A stretch of DNA of 64,000 bases from Shewanella sp. SNU WT4 (GCF_006494715.1 NZ_CP041151.1:1364001-1428000); one strand, 5' to 3'. Positions 38,015 through 48,380 are shown, numbered from the stretch's first letter. The notes: generated by a model not told the origin, from the sequence alone. Numbers and translations: made by a program.

Positions 38015-39337
38015 ATGAGTATGAGTGCAATTAGTGAGGCAAAAGGGGCGCCGCAAAGCAGCCTATTACCTATGACCATTATTGGCATATTGTTTTTTAT
38101 TTTTGGTTTTGTAACTTGGTTAAATGGCTCGTTAATCCCCTTTCTAAAAATCATTTGTGAGTTAAATGAATTTCAAGCGTTATTCGTGACTTTTGCTTTT
38201 TATATTGCCTATACAGTCATGGCTTTACCTATGTCATATATCTTAAAGAAGACAGGCTATAAAGATGGTATGGCAATTGGTCTTGGCATTATGGCCGTCG
38301 GTTCATTACTGTTTATTCCAGCGGCGCAATCAGCCAACTATCTCTTATTCCTAGTGGCTTTGTTTGTGCTAGGCACTGGCTTAACTATTTTACAAACAGC
38401 ATCTAACCCGTATGTAGTGCATATTGGTCCGCGTGAAAGTGCGGCGATGCGTATTAGTATCATGGGATTAATTAATAAGGGTGCTGGCGTAATGGTGCCA
38501 CTCTTATTTACTGCCTTGGTATTATCAGGTCTTGATAATTTTAGCTCTGAACACTTAGCGGCTTTAAATGAAGTTGAAAGAGCTGCACAAATTTCTGAAT
38601 TATCAGCACGCTTAGTGATGCCTTACATTTATATGGCAGTGGCTTTAGTGTTTTTGATTGGTTTAGTTAAGTTCTCATCATTACCAGAGCTTGAGTTTGA
38701 TGAGCCAGGGGCAGAGCATAAAAATGCCACCGGTATCATGCAGTTCCCACAAGTAGTATTAGGTGCTGTTGCCTTATTTTGTTACGTCGGTATTGAAGTT
38801 ATTGCTGGTGATACCATAGGTTTGTATGGCGCCGGATTAGGCGTTCAAAACTTTGCTTCATTAACTTCTTACACTATGGTTTTCATGGTGATAGGTTACT
38901 TGATTGGTGTGACTTGTATTCCAAAAATCATTAGCCAAGAAGCTGCATTAATCGGCTCATCAGTCGCGGGTGTGTTGTGTATCTTTGGCGCTACTATGGC
39001 ATCAACTGAGTCAACCGCGATTGCTCAAGTGTTATGGGGCTGGTCTGGTATTCCTGTGATCCCTGACTCAGTGACGTTTGTGGCTATGATGGGTCTGGCA
39101 CACGCCTTGGTATGGCCGTCAGTATGGCCGTTAGCTTTACAAGGTTTAGGTAAGTTTACTGCTCAAGGTTCTGCCTTATTAATCATGGGTATTTCCGGTG
39201 GTGCTATTTTACCCCTAGCCTTTGGTCAAGTTGCCTTGTTTGCTGATACTCAAATGGCTTACTGGGTTGGCTTACCTTGCTACCTATTTATCTTATTCTA
39301 TGCCCTGAAAGGTCATAAGATGCGTAGCTGGAAATAG
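38015..39337 (+). CDS. nagP: N-acetylglucosamine permease NagP (MFS, FucP family)
   Basis: NagP imports free GlcNAc across the inner membrane. The 440-residue MFS protein has 12 expected membrane segments and FucP-like features: FFIFGFVTWLNGSLIPFLK, the inter-helix loop YILKKTGYKDGMAIGLGIMA, TILQTASNPYVVHIGPRESA, and the late block GGAILPLAFGQVA. Its own palindrome upstream and a terminator downstream suggest a single-gene unit under NagR. The frame is intact, unlike the two broken surface genes of the locus. Confidence 0.93.
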   Translation: MSMSAISEAKGAPQSSLLPMTIIGILFFIFGFVTWLNGSLIPFLKIICELNEFQALFVTFAFYIAYTVMALPMSYILKKTGYKDGMAIGLGIMAVGSLLFIPAAQSANYLLFLVALFVLGTGLTILQTASNPYVVHIGPRESAAMRISIMGLINKGAGVMVPLLFTALVLSGLDNFSSEHLAALNEVERAAQISELSARLVMPYIYMAVALVFLIGLVKFSSLPELEFDEPGAEHKNATGIMQFPQVVLGAVALFCYVGIEVIAGDTIGLYGAGLGVQNFASLTSYTMVFMVIGYLIGVTCIPKIISQEAALIGSSVAGVLCIFGATMASTESTAIAQVLWGWSGIPVIPDSVTFVAMMGLAHALVWPSVWPLALQGLGKFTAQGSALLIMGISGGAILPLAFGQVALFADTQMAYWVGLPCYLFILFYALKGHKMRSWK

Positions 39338-39402
39338 TGAGTGCGTTCTCTTTAAAGGTGAGTTAGTCGAGAGTTGATTGACGCCTGATATACGCAAACA
39401 GT

Positions 39403-39430
39403 AACGGTCCTTTATAGGGCCGTTTTCTTT
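39403..39430 (+). terminator. Terminator after nagP
   Basis: Stem AACGGTCC / GGGCCGTT (one G-T pair) with a 6-base loop and a T-rich tail. Confidence 0.8.
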
Positions 39431-39690
39431 GGGTGATTATTTATCTTAGCTGCTTATAACTCTCGCGTTAAAAGGCTTTATTGGAGTTCTAGTGACCTAT
39501 GGAAGCTAGAAAGGAGTCGTTGTGATTGGAGCGTGACAGTGTATAGAGTGTAGTGGGGGTGGGGGTATGTCTTGCGGGCATAATCAGAGGGGCTTACCTT
39601 ATCCATAGGCTTAAGGGGTATCATCTCAATGCAACTACCAATTCGATTTAACCACCAATGAATGTAAGAAGGTTTTATTTTGCTACAGAT
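39431..39690. other. Non-coding stretch between nagP and the tRNA pair
   Basis: No gene is supported. A G-rich run (GTGGGGGTGGGGGT) lies at about 39550-39563. The rest is unremarkable. Confidence 0.6.
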
Positions 39691-39725
39691 ACAACAAAGC
39701 CACTCATTGAGTGGCTTTGTTGTTT
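39691..39725 (-). terminator. Terminator of the tRNA-Phe/tRNA-Thr transcript
   Basis: A 16-bp perfect stem ACAACAAAGCCACTCA / TGAGTGGCTTTGTTGT lies just 3' of tRNA-Thr on the minus strand. Read on the minus strand the right arm begins with A/T-rich sequence and the left arm ends in TTGTTGT. Confidence 0.8.
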
Positions 39726-39728
39726 ATA

Positions 39729-39804
<76 letters not shown>

Positions 39805-39810
39805 TAATTT

Positions 39811-39886
39811 TGGTGCCCGAACCCGGAATCGAACCAGGGACACGAGGATTTTCAATCCTCTGCTCTACCGACTGAGCTATTCGGGC
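39811..39886 (-). tRNA. tRNA-Phe (anticodon GAA)
   Basis: The 76-nt cloverleaf on the minus strand starts GCCCGAATAGCTC and has the anticodon loop TTGAAAA, the T-arm GTTCGATTC and an encoded CCA. It lies six bases upstream of tRNA-Thr, so the two are co-transcribed. Confidence 0.97.
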
Positions 39887-40039
39887 AACTAACATCAGAG
39901 TTAGTCTGCTATCAAGCGGCTGTCGCTGCTTGATGTGGCTATAGTAGTGTCACAGTTCTAAACTGGCAAGTCGTTTTTTTGTAAAAGCAAACTGTTTGCT
40001 CAGCTTTTAATCTTTGTGGTGGTATTTTGAGTTATTTGC

Positions 40040-40915
40040 TTAAAAATCAACTCGCCGGCTAGTGCTTTTTCGTATTTGCCACACTGTATGCATGCCTAAG
40101 GTGGTTAATATGATGGCGCCGCCGGCCATATCATTGGCTGATGGTACATCGCCCACAAATAAATACACATATAAAGGACCTAATAGCACCTCTGCTAGCA
40201 AAATGAAGCTAGTTTGCGCCGCGGGTATATACGCAGGTGACTTAGAGATGCACAGATAAGCCCCTGGCACCACTAAACCGCCTAGCAGCAATAAGTAAAT
40301 AAACTGGCTCTGGCTAACACTTAACGGGCTAGCGCCTTGATAAAGCGAATAGAGCGCAACCAAGATGCCAGAAGCAATTAAAAAGCTGGCAGCATGTTGG
40401 CCTTTGGTTTTACGCATAATGACTAGATAGATAGCCGTCGACATAGCAGTAAAGACAGCGTAGAGGTTACCTATCCATTCGCCGTCCCCTGGGGCGAAGG
40501 CAAAAATGATCCAAATTCCGGAAATCGCTATGGCAATGGCAATTTGGGTTGGACGTTCAATTCTTTCTTTTAATACGATAAGCGCTAACAATGAGGTAAA
40601 TAATGGTGCGGTATTAACTATCACTAAAGTGCTGGCAACTTGGGTATGATTGAGCGATTCCACAAAACATATGGTGGAGGCCGCAAATAACACACCTGCC
40701 AGTAGCACTAACTTAGTCGGCGGAGTAAAATCTTGAACTAATTCATGGCGATTAAAAATTAATTGAATGAAGAATAAGGAGCTCGCTTGCAATGCTCCGC
40801 GCCAAAAAAGTAGATCCCAAGGTGAACCGCCGATCAACTTAACTAATAGGCTATCGAAGCTTAGGATCATGATCCCAGCAAACGCTAGCCATAAGCCTTT
40901 ATGTTGATCTGTCAT
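40040..40915 (-). CDS. EamA-family (DMT superfamily) transporter
   Basis: The 291-residue inner-membrane protein is made of two EamA repeats with about ten membrane segments. Repeat one includes SFDSLLVKLIGGSPWDLLFWRG and ASTLVIVNTAPLFTSLLALI with VLKERIERP, and repeat two ends at AEVLLGPLYVYLFVG. Such proteins export or import small metabolites; the substrate cannot be told from sequence. The start at 40915 (MTDQHKGLW, preceded by AGAG) is preferred to the open frame at 40960, whose first 15 residues do not look membrane-protein-like. Confidence 0.88.
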   Translation of the reverse strand: MTDQHKGLWLAFAGIMILSFDSLLVKLIGGSPWDLLFWRGALQASSLFFIQLIFNRHELVQDFTPPTKLVLLAGVLFAASTICFVESLNHTQVASTLVIVNTAPLFTSLLALIVLKERIERPTQIAIAIAISGIWIIFAFAPGDGEWIGNLYAVFTAMSTAIYLVIMRKTKGQHAASFLIASGILVALYSLYQGASPLSVSQSQFIYLLLLGGLVVPGAYLCISKSPAYIPAAQTSFILLAEVLLGPLYVYLFVGDVPSANDMAGGAIILTTLGMHTVWQIRKSTSRRVDF

Positions 40916-41132
40916 GGTTTTTCTCTGCTGATTAAGACTACAAAAGTATAGAACATCCACTTATCAAATAATTTTTCATGGAGATTCTTTCATATAGGCG
41001 CAAGCTTGGGTAAGCTGTAGGCATTCTAAAGCACCACCTATTTTCATTGCTGGTGCAATTCCAACCTATTTATATCCAAATGAGCACTGTCTTGTTTGGA
41101 TTACTGTTGTTTAATGGAGACACAGAACTGTT

Positions 41133-41612
41133 ATGAATAATAAAGTTCCAATGACCGTCGTTGGCGCAGAGAACTTGCGCAAAGAACTGGATTTTTTGAA
41201 GTTCGATAGACGCCCTAAAATTACCGAAGCCATTGCTACGGCTCGTGAGCTTGGCGACTTAAAAGAAAATGCTGAATATCATGCCGCTCGTGAAGAGCAA
41301 GGTATCTGCGAAGCCCGTATTCGTGACATTGAAGGTAAATTGTCAAACTCGCAAATTATTGATGTAACCAAAATGCCAAATACTGGCAAGGTGATTTTTG
41401 GTACCACTGTGACGATTTTAAATCTGAACACTGAAGATGAAGTGACCTACAGAATTGTCGGTGATGATGAGGCGAACTTTAAACTCAATTTGATTTCAGT
41501 GAATTCACCGATTGCCAGGGGGTTGATTGGTAAGAGTGTGGATGATGAAGTGACGATTGTGACGCCAGGTGGTGTCTCTGATTTTGAGATAGTGTCAGTT
41601 CAATATATTTAA
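41133..41612 (+). CDS. greA: Transcription elongation factor GreA
   Basis: GreA enters the RNA polymerase secondary channel and stimulates cleavage of backtracked transcripts. The 159-residue protein has the N-terminal coiled coil with the acidic tip ([20 protein letters not shown]) and a C-terminal FKBP-like domain ([36 protein letters not shown]). A GGAGAC ribosome site precedes the ATG. In many relatives carB lies upstream; here an EamA transporter is upstream and divergent. Confidence 0.97.
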   Translation: MNNKVPMTVVGAENLRKELDFLKFDRRPKITEAIATARELGDLKENAEYHAAREEQGICEARIRDIEGKLSNSQIIDVTKMPNTGKVIFGTTVTILNLNTEDEVTYRIVGDDEANFKLNLISVNSPIARGLIGKSVDDEVTIVTPGGVSDFEIVSVQYI

Positions 41613-41620
41613 TAGATACA

Positions 41621-41650
41621 AAAAAGCCGCTAAATCTAGCGGCTTTTTTG
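41621..41650. terminator. Bidirectional terminator between greA and yhbY
   Basis: A 12-bp stem AAAAAGCCGCTA / TAGCGGCTTTTT with a 4-base loop. A- and T-runs on both sides let it serve both convergent genes. Confidence 0.92.
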
Positions 41651-41657
41651 TTGAAAT

Positions 41658-41957
41658 TTACTTGGCTCGTGGCAAAGCAATCTTCATTTCTTCTGACTGA
41701 CGGAACAATACCAGTATGTGGCCAATGACTTGGACTTTTTCAGACTGAGTTTCACGAACAATAGCATCTACAATGGCGGCTTTCATGTCGCGATCACTGG
41801 TGGCGACCTTCACTTTAATCAGTTCATGATGACCGAGCGCACTATCGATTTCAGCCAGTACACCTTCGGTTAAACCGTTGGATCCCAGCAACACCACAGG
41901 CTTTAAGTTGTGAGCCAATGCTTTGAGGTGTTGTTTCTGTTTGGTTGTTAAGTTCAT
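41658..41957 (-). CDS. yhbY: YhbY, CRM-domain ribosome assembly RNA-binding protein
   Basis: The 99-residue CRM-domain protein is linked to 50S ribosome assembly. It matches the family from MNLTTKQKQHLKALAHNLKP and VVLLGSNGLTEGVLAEID with the GxxG loop, through HHELIKVKVA, AIVRETQSEKVQVIGHILVL to the end. The start is the ATG at 41957, as in E. coli, rather than three codons upstream. It is divergent from rlmE, the usual gammaproteobacterial arrangement. Confidence 0.95.
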   Translation of the reverse strand: MNLTTKQKQHLKALAHNLKPVVLLGSNGLTEGVLAEIDSALGHHELIKVKVATSDRDMKAAIVDAIVRETQSEKVQVIGHILVLFRQSEEMKIALPRAK

Positions 41958-42047
41958 TTCTACCAACTTTATGCTGAGTTACTGTTGAAAAACCGCTATT
42001 CTACCCTTATATAGGCTCAGTGTAATACTCATTTTCACGGAAATTCG

Positions 42048-42677
42048 ATGTCAGGTAAAAAACGTTCAGCCAGCTCAAACCGCTGGATGCTAGAGCATTT
42101 TGATGATCATTATGTCAAATTAGCTCAAAAACAAGGTTTGCGATCGCGAGCAGCATTCAAGTTAGAAGAGTTGCAACAAAAGGATAAGTTGATTAAACCC
42201 GGCATGACAGTCGTTGATTTAGGGGCAGCTCCTGGGGGCTGGTCACAAATCGCGGTTAAATTGCTTGAGGGCAAAGGTAAGGTCATAGCTTGTGACATTT
42301 TACCTATGGACCCTATAGTCGGAGTCGACTTTTTACAAGGGGATTTCCGTGAAGATAAAGTATTGGAAGCCCTGTTAACACGTGTTGGTGAAGCGAAAGT
42401 GGATCTAGTGTTATCGGATATGGCGCCTAATATGAGTGGAACCGGGGGGGTTGATCAGCCCCGCGCTATGTATTTGGTGGAACTGGCGCTTGATATGTGT
42501 CACCAAGTATTAGCACCCAATGGTAGTTTTGCCGTTAAGGTCTTTCAGGGGGAGGGCTTTGACGATTATATGAAAGCGGTGAAGGATGCCTTTAAGGTAG
42601 TCAAGACCCGTAAACCGGACTCATCACGCCCGCGTTCGCGTGAAGTCTATCTTGTGGCGACAGGTTACAAGTTGTAG
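42048..42677 (+). CDS. rlmE: 23S rRNA (uridine-2552-2'-O)-methyltransferase RlmE
   Basis: RlmE (FtsJ/RrmJ) methylates the 2'-O of U2552 in 23S rRNA late in 50S assembly, using SAM. The 209-residue Rossmann fold has [20 protein letters not shown], the SAM motif [33 protein letters not shown], and the catalytic residues in [12 protein letters not shown] (Asp) and [12 protein letters not shown] (Lys). It lies 44 bp before ftsH, the conserved rlmE-ftsH pair. Confidence 0.97.
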   Translation: MSGKKRSASSNRWMLEHFDDHYVKLAQKQGLRSRAAFKLEELQQKDKLIKPGMTVVDLGAAPGGWSQIAVKLLEGKGKVIACDILPMDPIVGVDFLQGDFREDKVLEALLTRVGEAKVDLVLSDMAPNMSGTGGVDQPRAMYLVELALDMCHQVLAPNGSFAVKVFQGEGFDDYMKAVKDAFKVVKTRKPDSSRPRSREVYLVATGYKL

Positions 42678-42721
42678 TAATCTAGCGTTAATCATCGCAA
42701 GACTTTAAGAGGTCGAGTAAT

Positions 42722-44701
42722 TTGAGTGACATGGCAAAAAATCTAATACTCTGGGTGGTCATCGCCGTCGTACTGATGTCGGTGTTCCAGGGATACTCCC
42801 CCTCTTCTTCCTCAGCGCAGAAGATGGATTATTCAACCTTTTTGGATGCAAACCAAAAAGGCAATGTAGCGTCAGTTGTTATTGCTAGCGACCAACGCAC
42901 TATAGATGGAGTAAAGCGCAGCGGTGAGAAATTCACCACTATCATGCCTATGTATGATCAAGATCTTATCAATGATCTGATGAGCAAAGGCGTGCTCGTA
43001 GCGGGTAAGGAAGCCGAACAGACTGGTTTCTTGACTCAAATCTTTATTTCTTGGTTCCCCATGCTGCTATTAATTGGCGTATGGATATTCTTTATGCGTC
43101 AAATGCAAGGCGGCGGTGGTAAAGGCGCAATGTCATTTGGTAAGAGTAAAGCCAAGTTGATGGGCGAAGATCAAATCAAAACTACGTTTGGTGACGTGGC
43201 AGGTTGTGACGAAGCCAAAGAAGAAGTGAAGGAGTTAGTGGATTACTTACGTGACCCAACTAAATTCCAACGTCTTGGTGGTCGTATACCTACAGGTGTC
43301 TTGCTTGTTGGCCCACCAGGTACAGGTAAAACATTATTAGCTAAAGCCATTGCAGGTGAAGCTAAAGTGCCATTTTTTACCATTTCAGGTTCTGATTTCG
43401 TTGAAATGTTTGTGGGTGTGGGTGCCTCGCGCGTACGTGATATGTTTGAGCAAGCCAAAAAATCTGCCCCATGTATTATTTTTATCGACGAAATTGATGC
43501 GGTCGGCCGTCAACGTGGCGCTGGATTAGGTGGTGGGCACGATGAACGTGAGCAAACACTGAACCAAATGCTAGTTGAGATGGATGGCTTTGAAGGTAAT
43601 GAAGGTATTATCGTGATTGCGGCGACTAACCGTCCCGACGTTCTCGATGCCGCATTACTGCGTCCAGGTCGTTTCGATCGTCAAGTAGTGGTAGGTTTAC
43701 CTGATGTTCGTGGTCGTGAGCAGATCCTGAAAGTGCATATGCGCAAAGTGCCGATTGGTGATGATGTACAAGCGAGCGTGATAGCTCGTGGTACGCCAGG
43801 TTTCTCTGGCGCCGATTTAGCTAACTTAGTCAACGAAGCGGCTCTGTTTGCTGCCCGCGGTAATCGCCGTGTGGTGGGAATGGAAGAGTTTGAGCGTGCT
43901 AAAGATAAAATCATGATGGGTGCTGAGCGCCGCTCTATGGTGATGTCGGAAGCTGACAAAGAAATGACGGCTTATCACGAAGCCGGCCACGCCATTGTTG
44001 GTTTTTTAATGCCCGAGCACGACCCGGTTCATAAAGTAACCATTATTCCTCGTGGCCGCGCGTTAGGTGTAACTTTCTTCTTGCCAGAGGCTGATGCTGT
44101 TAGCCAAAGCCGCCGTAAACTTGAGTGTCAAATCTCAGTAGCTTATGGTGGACGTTTAGCTGAAGAGATGATTTATGGCCGCGAGCAAGTATCGACGGGT
44201 GCATCGCAAGACATTAAGTATGCCACTTCGATAGCACGTAACATGGTGACTCAGTGGGGCTTCTCTGACAAACTTGGACCATTATTGTATGCCGAAGAAG
44301 AAGGTGAAGTCTTCTTAGGTCGCTCTATGGGTAAGTCCAAACACATGTCTGATGAAACCGCGACTATCATAGACTCAGAAATTAAGGCGATTATCGATCG
44401 CAATTATCAGCGTACTCAGCAAATCCTGACTGATAATTTAGACATCTTACATTCTATGAAAGATGCCTTAATGAAGTATGAGACTCTTGATTCGCCGCAG
44501 ATTGATGACTTGATGGCTCGTCGTGAAGTGCGTGCTCCTGCTGATTGGGCTGAAGATAATTCTTCGCGCGATGACAACGGGACGCCTAAGGCTCGCCCAG
44601 CAGATGCTGCCAATCAAGACAACGTTGAACCTAAAGTGACTGAGGCTGAACCTAAGCCTGAAACGCCACTAAAGGACAGCGGTGAGGCAGAGATTAAATA
44701 A
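42722..44701 (+). CDS. ftsH: ATP-dependent zinc metalloprotease FtsH
   Basis: FtsH is the membrane-bound AAA+ protease that degrades unassembled membrane proteins and regulators such as sigma-32 and LpxC. The 659-residue protein has two N-terminal membrane helices around a periplasmic domain. Its Walker A is [17 protein letters not shown], Walker B is [12 protein letters not shown], the pore motif is [13 protein letters not shown], the SRH is [10 protein letters not shown], and the zinc motif is HEAGH. The start is TTG at 42722 (TTG AGT GAC ATG GCA); the ATG three codons later matches the E. coli N-terminus and may be the true start. The C-terminal tail is acidic and variable. Confidence 0.98.
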   Translation: MSDMAKNLILWVVIAVVLMSVFQGYSPSSSSAQKMDYSTFLDANQKGNVASVVIASDQRTIDGVKRSGEKFTTIMPMYDQDLINDLMSKGVLVAGKEAEQTGFLTQIFISWFPMLLLIGVWIFFMRQMQGGGGKGAMSFGKSKAKLMGEDQIKTTFGDVAGCDEAKEEVKELVDYLRDPTKFQRLGGRIPTGVLLVGPPGTGKTLLAKAIAGEAKVPFFTISGSDFVEMFVGVGASRVRDMFEQAKKSAPCIIFIDEIDAVGRQRGAGLGGGHDEREQTLNQMLVEMDGFEGNEGIIVIAATNRPDVLDAALLRPGRFDRQVVVGLPDVRGREQILKVHMRKVPIGDDVQASVIARGTPGFSGADLANLVNEAALFAARGNRRVVGMEEFERAKDKIMMGAERRSMVMSEADKEMTAYHEAGHAIVGFLMPEHDPVHKVTIIPRGRALGVTFFLPEADAVSQSRRKLECQISVAYGGRLAEEMIYGREQVSTGASQDIKYATSIARNMVTQWGFSDKLGPLLYAEEEGEVFLGRSMGKSKHMSDETATIIDSEIKAIIDRNYQRTQQILTDNLDILHSMKDALMKYETLDSPQIDDLMARREVRAPADWAEDNSSRDDNGTPKARPADAANQDNVEPKVTEAEPKPETPLKDSGEAEIK

Positions 44702-44718
44702 CTTTTTGAGTTATAAAA

Positions 44719-44743
44719 GAAAACCCCGAAAGGGGTTTTCTTG
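44719..44743 (+). terminator. Terminator after ftsH
   Basis: Stem GAAAACCCC / GGGGTTTTC with a GAAA tetraloop and T-rich tail. It lies only 18 bp before folP, so folP is partly insulated. Confidence 0.88.
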
Positions 44744-44757
44744 TTTTCGGAGGATGG

Positions 44758-45603
44758 ATGCAAAAGCTATATTCACAAGGGTCAAGATTAGATGTGTCAA
44801 TGCCGGTTATTATGGGCATTGTTAATACCACTCCAGATTCTTTTTCTGATGGCGGAGATTTTTTTAGCACTAAGCATGCCTGTGATCATGCCGATAAACT
44901 GATTAACGCTGGCGCGGGCATTATTGATATTGGTGGTGAATCGACCCGCCCAGGTGCGGCCTTAGTCACAGAAGAACAAGAATTAGCGCGCGTCATTCCC
45001 GTCATTGAATATGTTAGTCGCCATCATGATGTGTGGATCTCCATTGATACCAGCAAACCTGCTGTGATGGCAGCTGCGATTGCTGCTGGCGCCCATATGA
45101 TTAATGATGTGCGAGCATTAACTGAGCCAGGTGCATTAGCCATGGCCGCGCAGTTACAAGTGCCGGTATGTTTAATGCATATGCAAGGGCAACCGCAAAA
45201 CATGCAAGCTAATCCCGAGTATGAAAATATTATTCATGATATTCTCACTTTTTTTAAGGCGAGAATTGCGGCATGTATCGCTGCAGGTATCTCGTTCGAT
45301 AACTTAGTCTTAGACCCAGGGTTTGGTTTTGGTAAGACGCTAACCCATAACTATCAAATACTGGCGCAATTAGCGCAGTTTGCAGTGTTAGATCGTCCCT
45401 TGTTAATCGGGTTGTCGCGTAAGAGTATGATAGGGCAGTTACTGAATCGTGATGTTGAAGAGCGACTAATTGGTAGTGTTAGCGCCGCCTTAATTGCTTG
45501 CCAACATGGCGCCAATATTATTCGTGTGCATGACGTGGCTGAAACCATGGACATGCTAAAAGTTTGGCAAATGACCCAAACCCAAATGATAAAACAGAAT
45601 TAA
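44758..45603 (+). CDS. folP: Dihydropteroate synthase
   Basis: FolP condenses p-aminobenzoate with hydroxymethyl-dihydropterin diphosphate in folate synthesis and is the sulfonamide target. The 281-residue TIM barrel has both family signatures, IMGIVNTTPDSFSDGG and GAGIIDIGGESTRPGA, plus INDVRAL, LMHMQGQPQNMQ, LDPGFGFGKT and LLIGLSRKSMIG. The ftsH-folP-glmM order is conserved in gammaproteobacteria. Confidence 0.97.
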   Translation: MQKLYSQGSRLDVSMPVIMGIVNTTPDSFSDGGDFFSTKHACDHADKLINAGAGIIDIGGESTRPGAALVTEEQELARVIPVIEYVSRHHDVWISIDTSKPAVMAAAIAAGAHMINDVRALTEPGALAMAAQLQVPVCLMHMQGQPQNMQANPEYENIIHDILTFFKARIAACIAAGISFDNLVLDPGFGFGKTLTHNYQILAQLAQFAVLDRPLLIGLSRKSMIGQLLNRDVEERLIGSVSAALIACQHGANIIRVHDVAETMDMLKVWQMTQTQMIKQN

Positions 45604-45688
45604 AAAACGAAAATTATGACGACAATAGTTCGTTATTGATTTTCAAACAGCGTTGAGACCTCGTTACATTTATACATGGATTACAGCA

Positions 45689-47026
45689 ATGAGAAAATTT
45701 TTTGGAACTGATGGCATTCGCGGCCGAGTAGGCGCGGGAACAATGACGCCTGAATTAGCATTAAAATTAGGCTGGGCAGCTGGGCGCGTATTATCGCGCA
45801 GTGGCACTCGTAAAGTGATTATTGGTAAAGATACGCGTATTTCTGGTTATTTATTTGAATCAGCGTTAGAAGCCGGGCTGTCAGCCGCCGGCTTAAATGT
45901 CATGTTGCTTGGGCCAATGCCAACGCCAGCGGTTGCTTATTTAACTCGCACCTTCCGTGCCGAAGCTGGTGTTGTGATCAGTGCGTCACATAATCCTTAT
46001 TACGATAACGGAATTAAGTTCTTCTCAACGACAGGTTGTAAGTTAGACGATAGCGTTGAACTGCTAATTGAAGCTGAACTTGAAAAACCTATGACCTGTG
46101 TTGAATCGCATTTACTGGGTAAAGTGTCGCGGGTAGAAGATGCCGCTGGCCGCTACATTGAATATTGTAAAGGTAATTTCCCCGCCGAATTTACTTTAGA
46201 AGGCATGAAAATCGTGGTTGACTGCGCCCATGGCGCGACTTATCACATTGCTCCAAGCGTTTTCCGTGAACTGGGTGCTGAAGTCATTACCATAGGCACT
46301 AGCCCAAATGGTGTGAATATTAACCTTGATTGCGGCGCCACCTCAATGGCCGCTATTCAGGCTAAAGTGCTCGAAACAGGCAGTGATTTAGGTATTGCTT
46401 TAGATGGCGATGGCGATCGTATCATGATGGTTAATCGTCATGGCGAAGTGATTGATGGTGACCAAATTCTATACATTTTGGCGATAGATGCTCATTTGCG
46501 TGATAGCTTGAAAGGCGGCGTAGTCGGCACCTTAATGTCTAACTTAGGTTTTGAGTTAGCCTTAAAGGCTGAAGGCATTCCATTTGAGCGCTCTAAAGTG
46601 GGCGATCGCTATGTCATGGAGTTACTTAAAGAAAAGGGCTGGCGCTTAGGCGGAGAGAACTCTGGCCACATATTGAGCTTAGATAATGGAACCACGGGCG
46701 ATGGTATTATCGCTGGGGTACTTGTGTTGGCGGCTATGTGTCGTCAACAACAGACGTTGGAGCAATTGACGGCCAAGCTTACTATGTTCCCACAGGTGTT
46801 AATCAATGTGCGTTTTGAAGGCAAATCAGATCCATTAGCGTCTACCTTAGTAAAACAAACAGTTATTGAGGTTGAGCAGGCGCTCGGTCAACGTGGCCGC
46901 GTACTCTTACGTAAATCTGGCACTGAGCCATTAATCCGTGTGATGGTTGAAGGCGAAGACAGAGCTGAAGTGGAACGTTTTGCGAGTCAAATCGCTGCAA
47001 GGGTAACTGAAGTTTCCAAAGGCTAA
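45689..47026 (+). CDS. glmM: Phosphoglucosamine mutase
   Basis: GlmM converts glucosamine-6-phosphate to glucosamine-1-phosphate for UDP-GlcNAc synthesis. From the ATG at 45689 it has 445 residues, the same as E. coli GlmM. It has the start [14 protein letters not shown], the phosphoserine loop [18 protein letters not shown], the metal loop [21 protein letters not shown], and the phosphate-binding [13 protein letters not shown]. Twelve codons further upstream are open but not conserved. Confidence 0.98.
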   Translation: MRKFFGTDGIRGRVGAGTMTPELALKLGWAAGRVLSRSGTRKVIIGKDTRISGYLFESALEAGLSAAGLNVMLLGPMPTPAVAYLTRTFRAEAGVVISASHNPYYDNGIKFFSTTGCKLDDSVELLIEAELEKPMTCVESHLLGKVSRVEDAAGRYIEYCKGNFPAEFTLEGMKIVVDCAHGATYHIAPSVFRELGAEVITIGTSPNGVNINLDCGATSMAAIQAKVLETGSDLGIALDGDGDRIMMVNRHGEVIDGDQILYILAIDAHLRDSLKGGVVGTLMSNLGFELALKAEGIPFERSKVGDRYVMELLKEKGWRLGGENSGHILSLDNGTTGDGIIAGVLVLAAMCRQQQTLEQLTAKLTMFPQVLINVRFEGKSDPLASTLVKQTVIEVEQALGQRGRVLLRKSGTEPLIRVMVEGEDRAEVERFASQIAARVTEVSKG

Positions 47027-47173
47027 ATGCATGGGCAGATAATCTGCCCATAAAACCCCATTTTCGGACAAAAAGCGAGCACTCGCACTAACTTAGCGAA
47101 TTTTTGTGGGTTTGGGTATTGTAACTTACTTAGCTGTTAGTTATTATCTCTCCCGCTTTCAGAGGAGACAGAG

Positions 47174-47956
47174 ATGGCACTCAGACGCCCCATGGTTGCA
47201 GGCAACTGGAAAATGAATGGTAGTGCGGAATTGGCACAAGATTTATTCAGTAAGTTTGCTCGCAAAATAAAGGACGATTCAGCTGAGGTAGTCCTATGTC
47301 CCCCAGCCATTTACCTGGAAAGTGTAAAGCGGTTGATGGAACAAAATAAAGAGGCCTTAAGCGGCAGCTTAGTCAGAATGGGAGCTCAGAACTTGAGTCA
47401 GCATCAATTTGGTGCTTATACAGGTGAAGTTTCCGGGCAGATGCTTGCAGATGCCGGATGCCGATATGTTATTATCGGTCATTCTGAACGTCGTAGAATG
47501 TACGGCGAAACCAGTGATATAGTTGCAGATAAGTTTGCAGCAGCACAGCGACATGGTTTGACCCCGATACTTTGTGTTGGTGAGTCAGGTCCAGCCCGCG
47601 AAGCAAGACGGACATTTGAAGTCATTGCTGAAGAGTTGGATGTGGTCATTGAAAAAAATGGCACTATGGCGTTTGATAATGCGATTATCGCCTACGAGCC
47701 ACTTTGGGCAGTAGGAACTGGTAAAAGTGCGACACCAGAGCAGGCCCAGGAAGTACATGCGTTTATTCGTAAGCGACTTTCTGAAGTGTCTCCCTATATT
47801 GGGGAAAATATTCGAATCCTCTACGGTGGTAGTGTGACTCCAGCCAATGCGGCAGATATTTTCGCACAGCCTGATGTTGATGGTGGACTGATTGGTGGTG
47901 CCAGTTTAAACTCGGCTGAGTTTTTAACCCTGTGTTCCATAGCGATGAGCGCATAA
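47174..47956 (+). CDS. tpiA: Triosephosphate isomerase
   Basis: TpiA interconverts dihydroxyacetone phosphate and glyceraldehyde-3-phosphate. The 260-residue barrel has MVAGNWKMNG with the catalytic Lys, YVIIGHSERRRMYGE with the catalytic His, IAYEPLWAVGTGKSATPEQ with the catalytic Glu, and the phosphate loop ILYGGSVTPANA, DVDGGLIGGASL. It lies between glmM and secG, an order usual in Shewanella; in E. coli these two are neighbours without tpiA. An AGAGGAGA ribosome site precedes it. Confidence 0.98.
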   Translation: MALRRPMVAGNWKMNGSAELAQDLFSKFARKIKDDSAEVVLCPPAIYLESVKRLMEQNKEALSGSLVRMGAQNLSQHQFGAYTGEVSGQMLADAGCRYVIIGHSERRRMYGETSDIVADKFAAAQRHGLTPILCVGESGPAREARRTFEVIAEELDVVIEKNGTMAFDNAIIAYEPLWAVGTGKSATPEQAQEVHAFIRKRLSEVSPYIGENIRILYGGSVTPANAADIFAQPDVDGGLIGGASLNSAEFLTLCSIAMSA

Positions 47957-47959
47957 AAT

Positions 47960-48283
47960 ATGTTTAATGTATTAATGGTTGTTTACTTGTTGGTTTCACT
48001 TGCCTTAATCGGCTTGATTTTAATCCAGCAAGGTAAAGGGGCTGACATGGGCGCATCATTTGGTGCCGGTGCTTCAGGAACCTTATTTGGTTCAAATGGC
48101 TCAGGTAACTTCCTGACTCGAACCACTGCAATATTAGCAATTAGCTTCTTTGCATTAAGCTTAATCATCGGCAATTTGAGTGCAAACTCAGCGAAAGTTG
48201 ATGATAGCTGGAAAAGTATTTCAACTGCGCCTGTTCAAGTTGAACAGCCAGTAACTCAATCACAGGATAAGATTCCTGATTGA
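47960..48283 (+). CDS. secG: Preprotein translocase subunit SecG
   Basis: SecG is the small membrane partner of SecYE. The 107-residue protein has two hydrophobic helices (LMVVYLLVSLALIGLILIQQ and TTAILAISFFALSLIIGNL) with the conserved loop GKGADMGASFGAGASGTLFG between them. It lies three bases after tpiA, so coupling is likely, and just before tRNA-Leu, as in E. coli. Confidence 0.97.
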   Translation: MFNVLMVVYLLVSLALIGLILIQQGKGADMGASFGAGASGTLFGSNGSGNFLTRTTAILAISFFALSLIIGNLSANSAKVDDSWKSISTAPVQVEQPVTQSQDKIPD

Positions 48284-48293
48284 TAGCAAGTTC

Positions 48294-48380
48294 GCCGAGG
48301 TGGTGGAATTGGTAGACGCGCAGCCTTGAGGTGGCTGTGACCTAACGGTCGTGCGGGTTCAAGTCCCGCTCTCGGCACCA
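48294..48380 (+). tRNA. tRNA-Leu (anticodon GAG)
   Basis: An 87-nt class II tRNA with a long variable arm. It starts GCCGAGGTGGTGG, has the anticodon loop CTTGAGGT, a T-arm with GTTCAAGTC and an encoded CCA. It follows secG by ten bases and is probably read from the same transcript. Confidence 0.97.

Noticed and set aside
39550-39563. G-rich run as a G-quadruplex
   Set aside because: Only two runs of five G occur, so a stable intramolecular quadruplex is not supported.
47174-47956. tpiA between glmM and secG as an insertion
   Set aside because: Although unlike E. coli, this order is usual in Shewanella and its relatives, and base composition does not differ from the neighbours.
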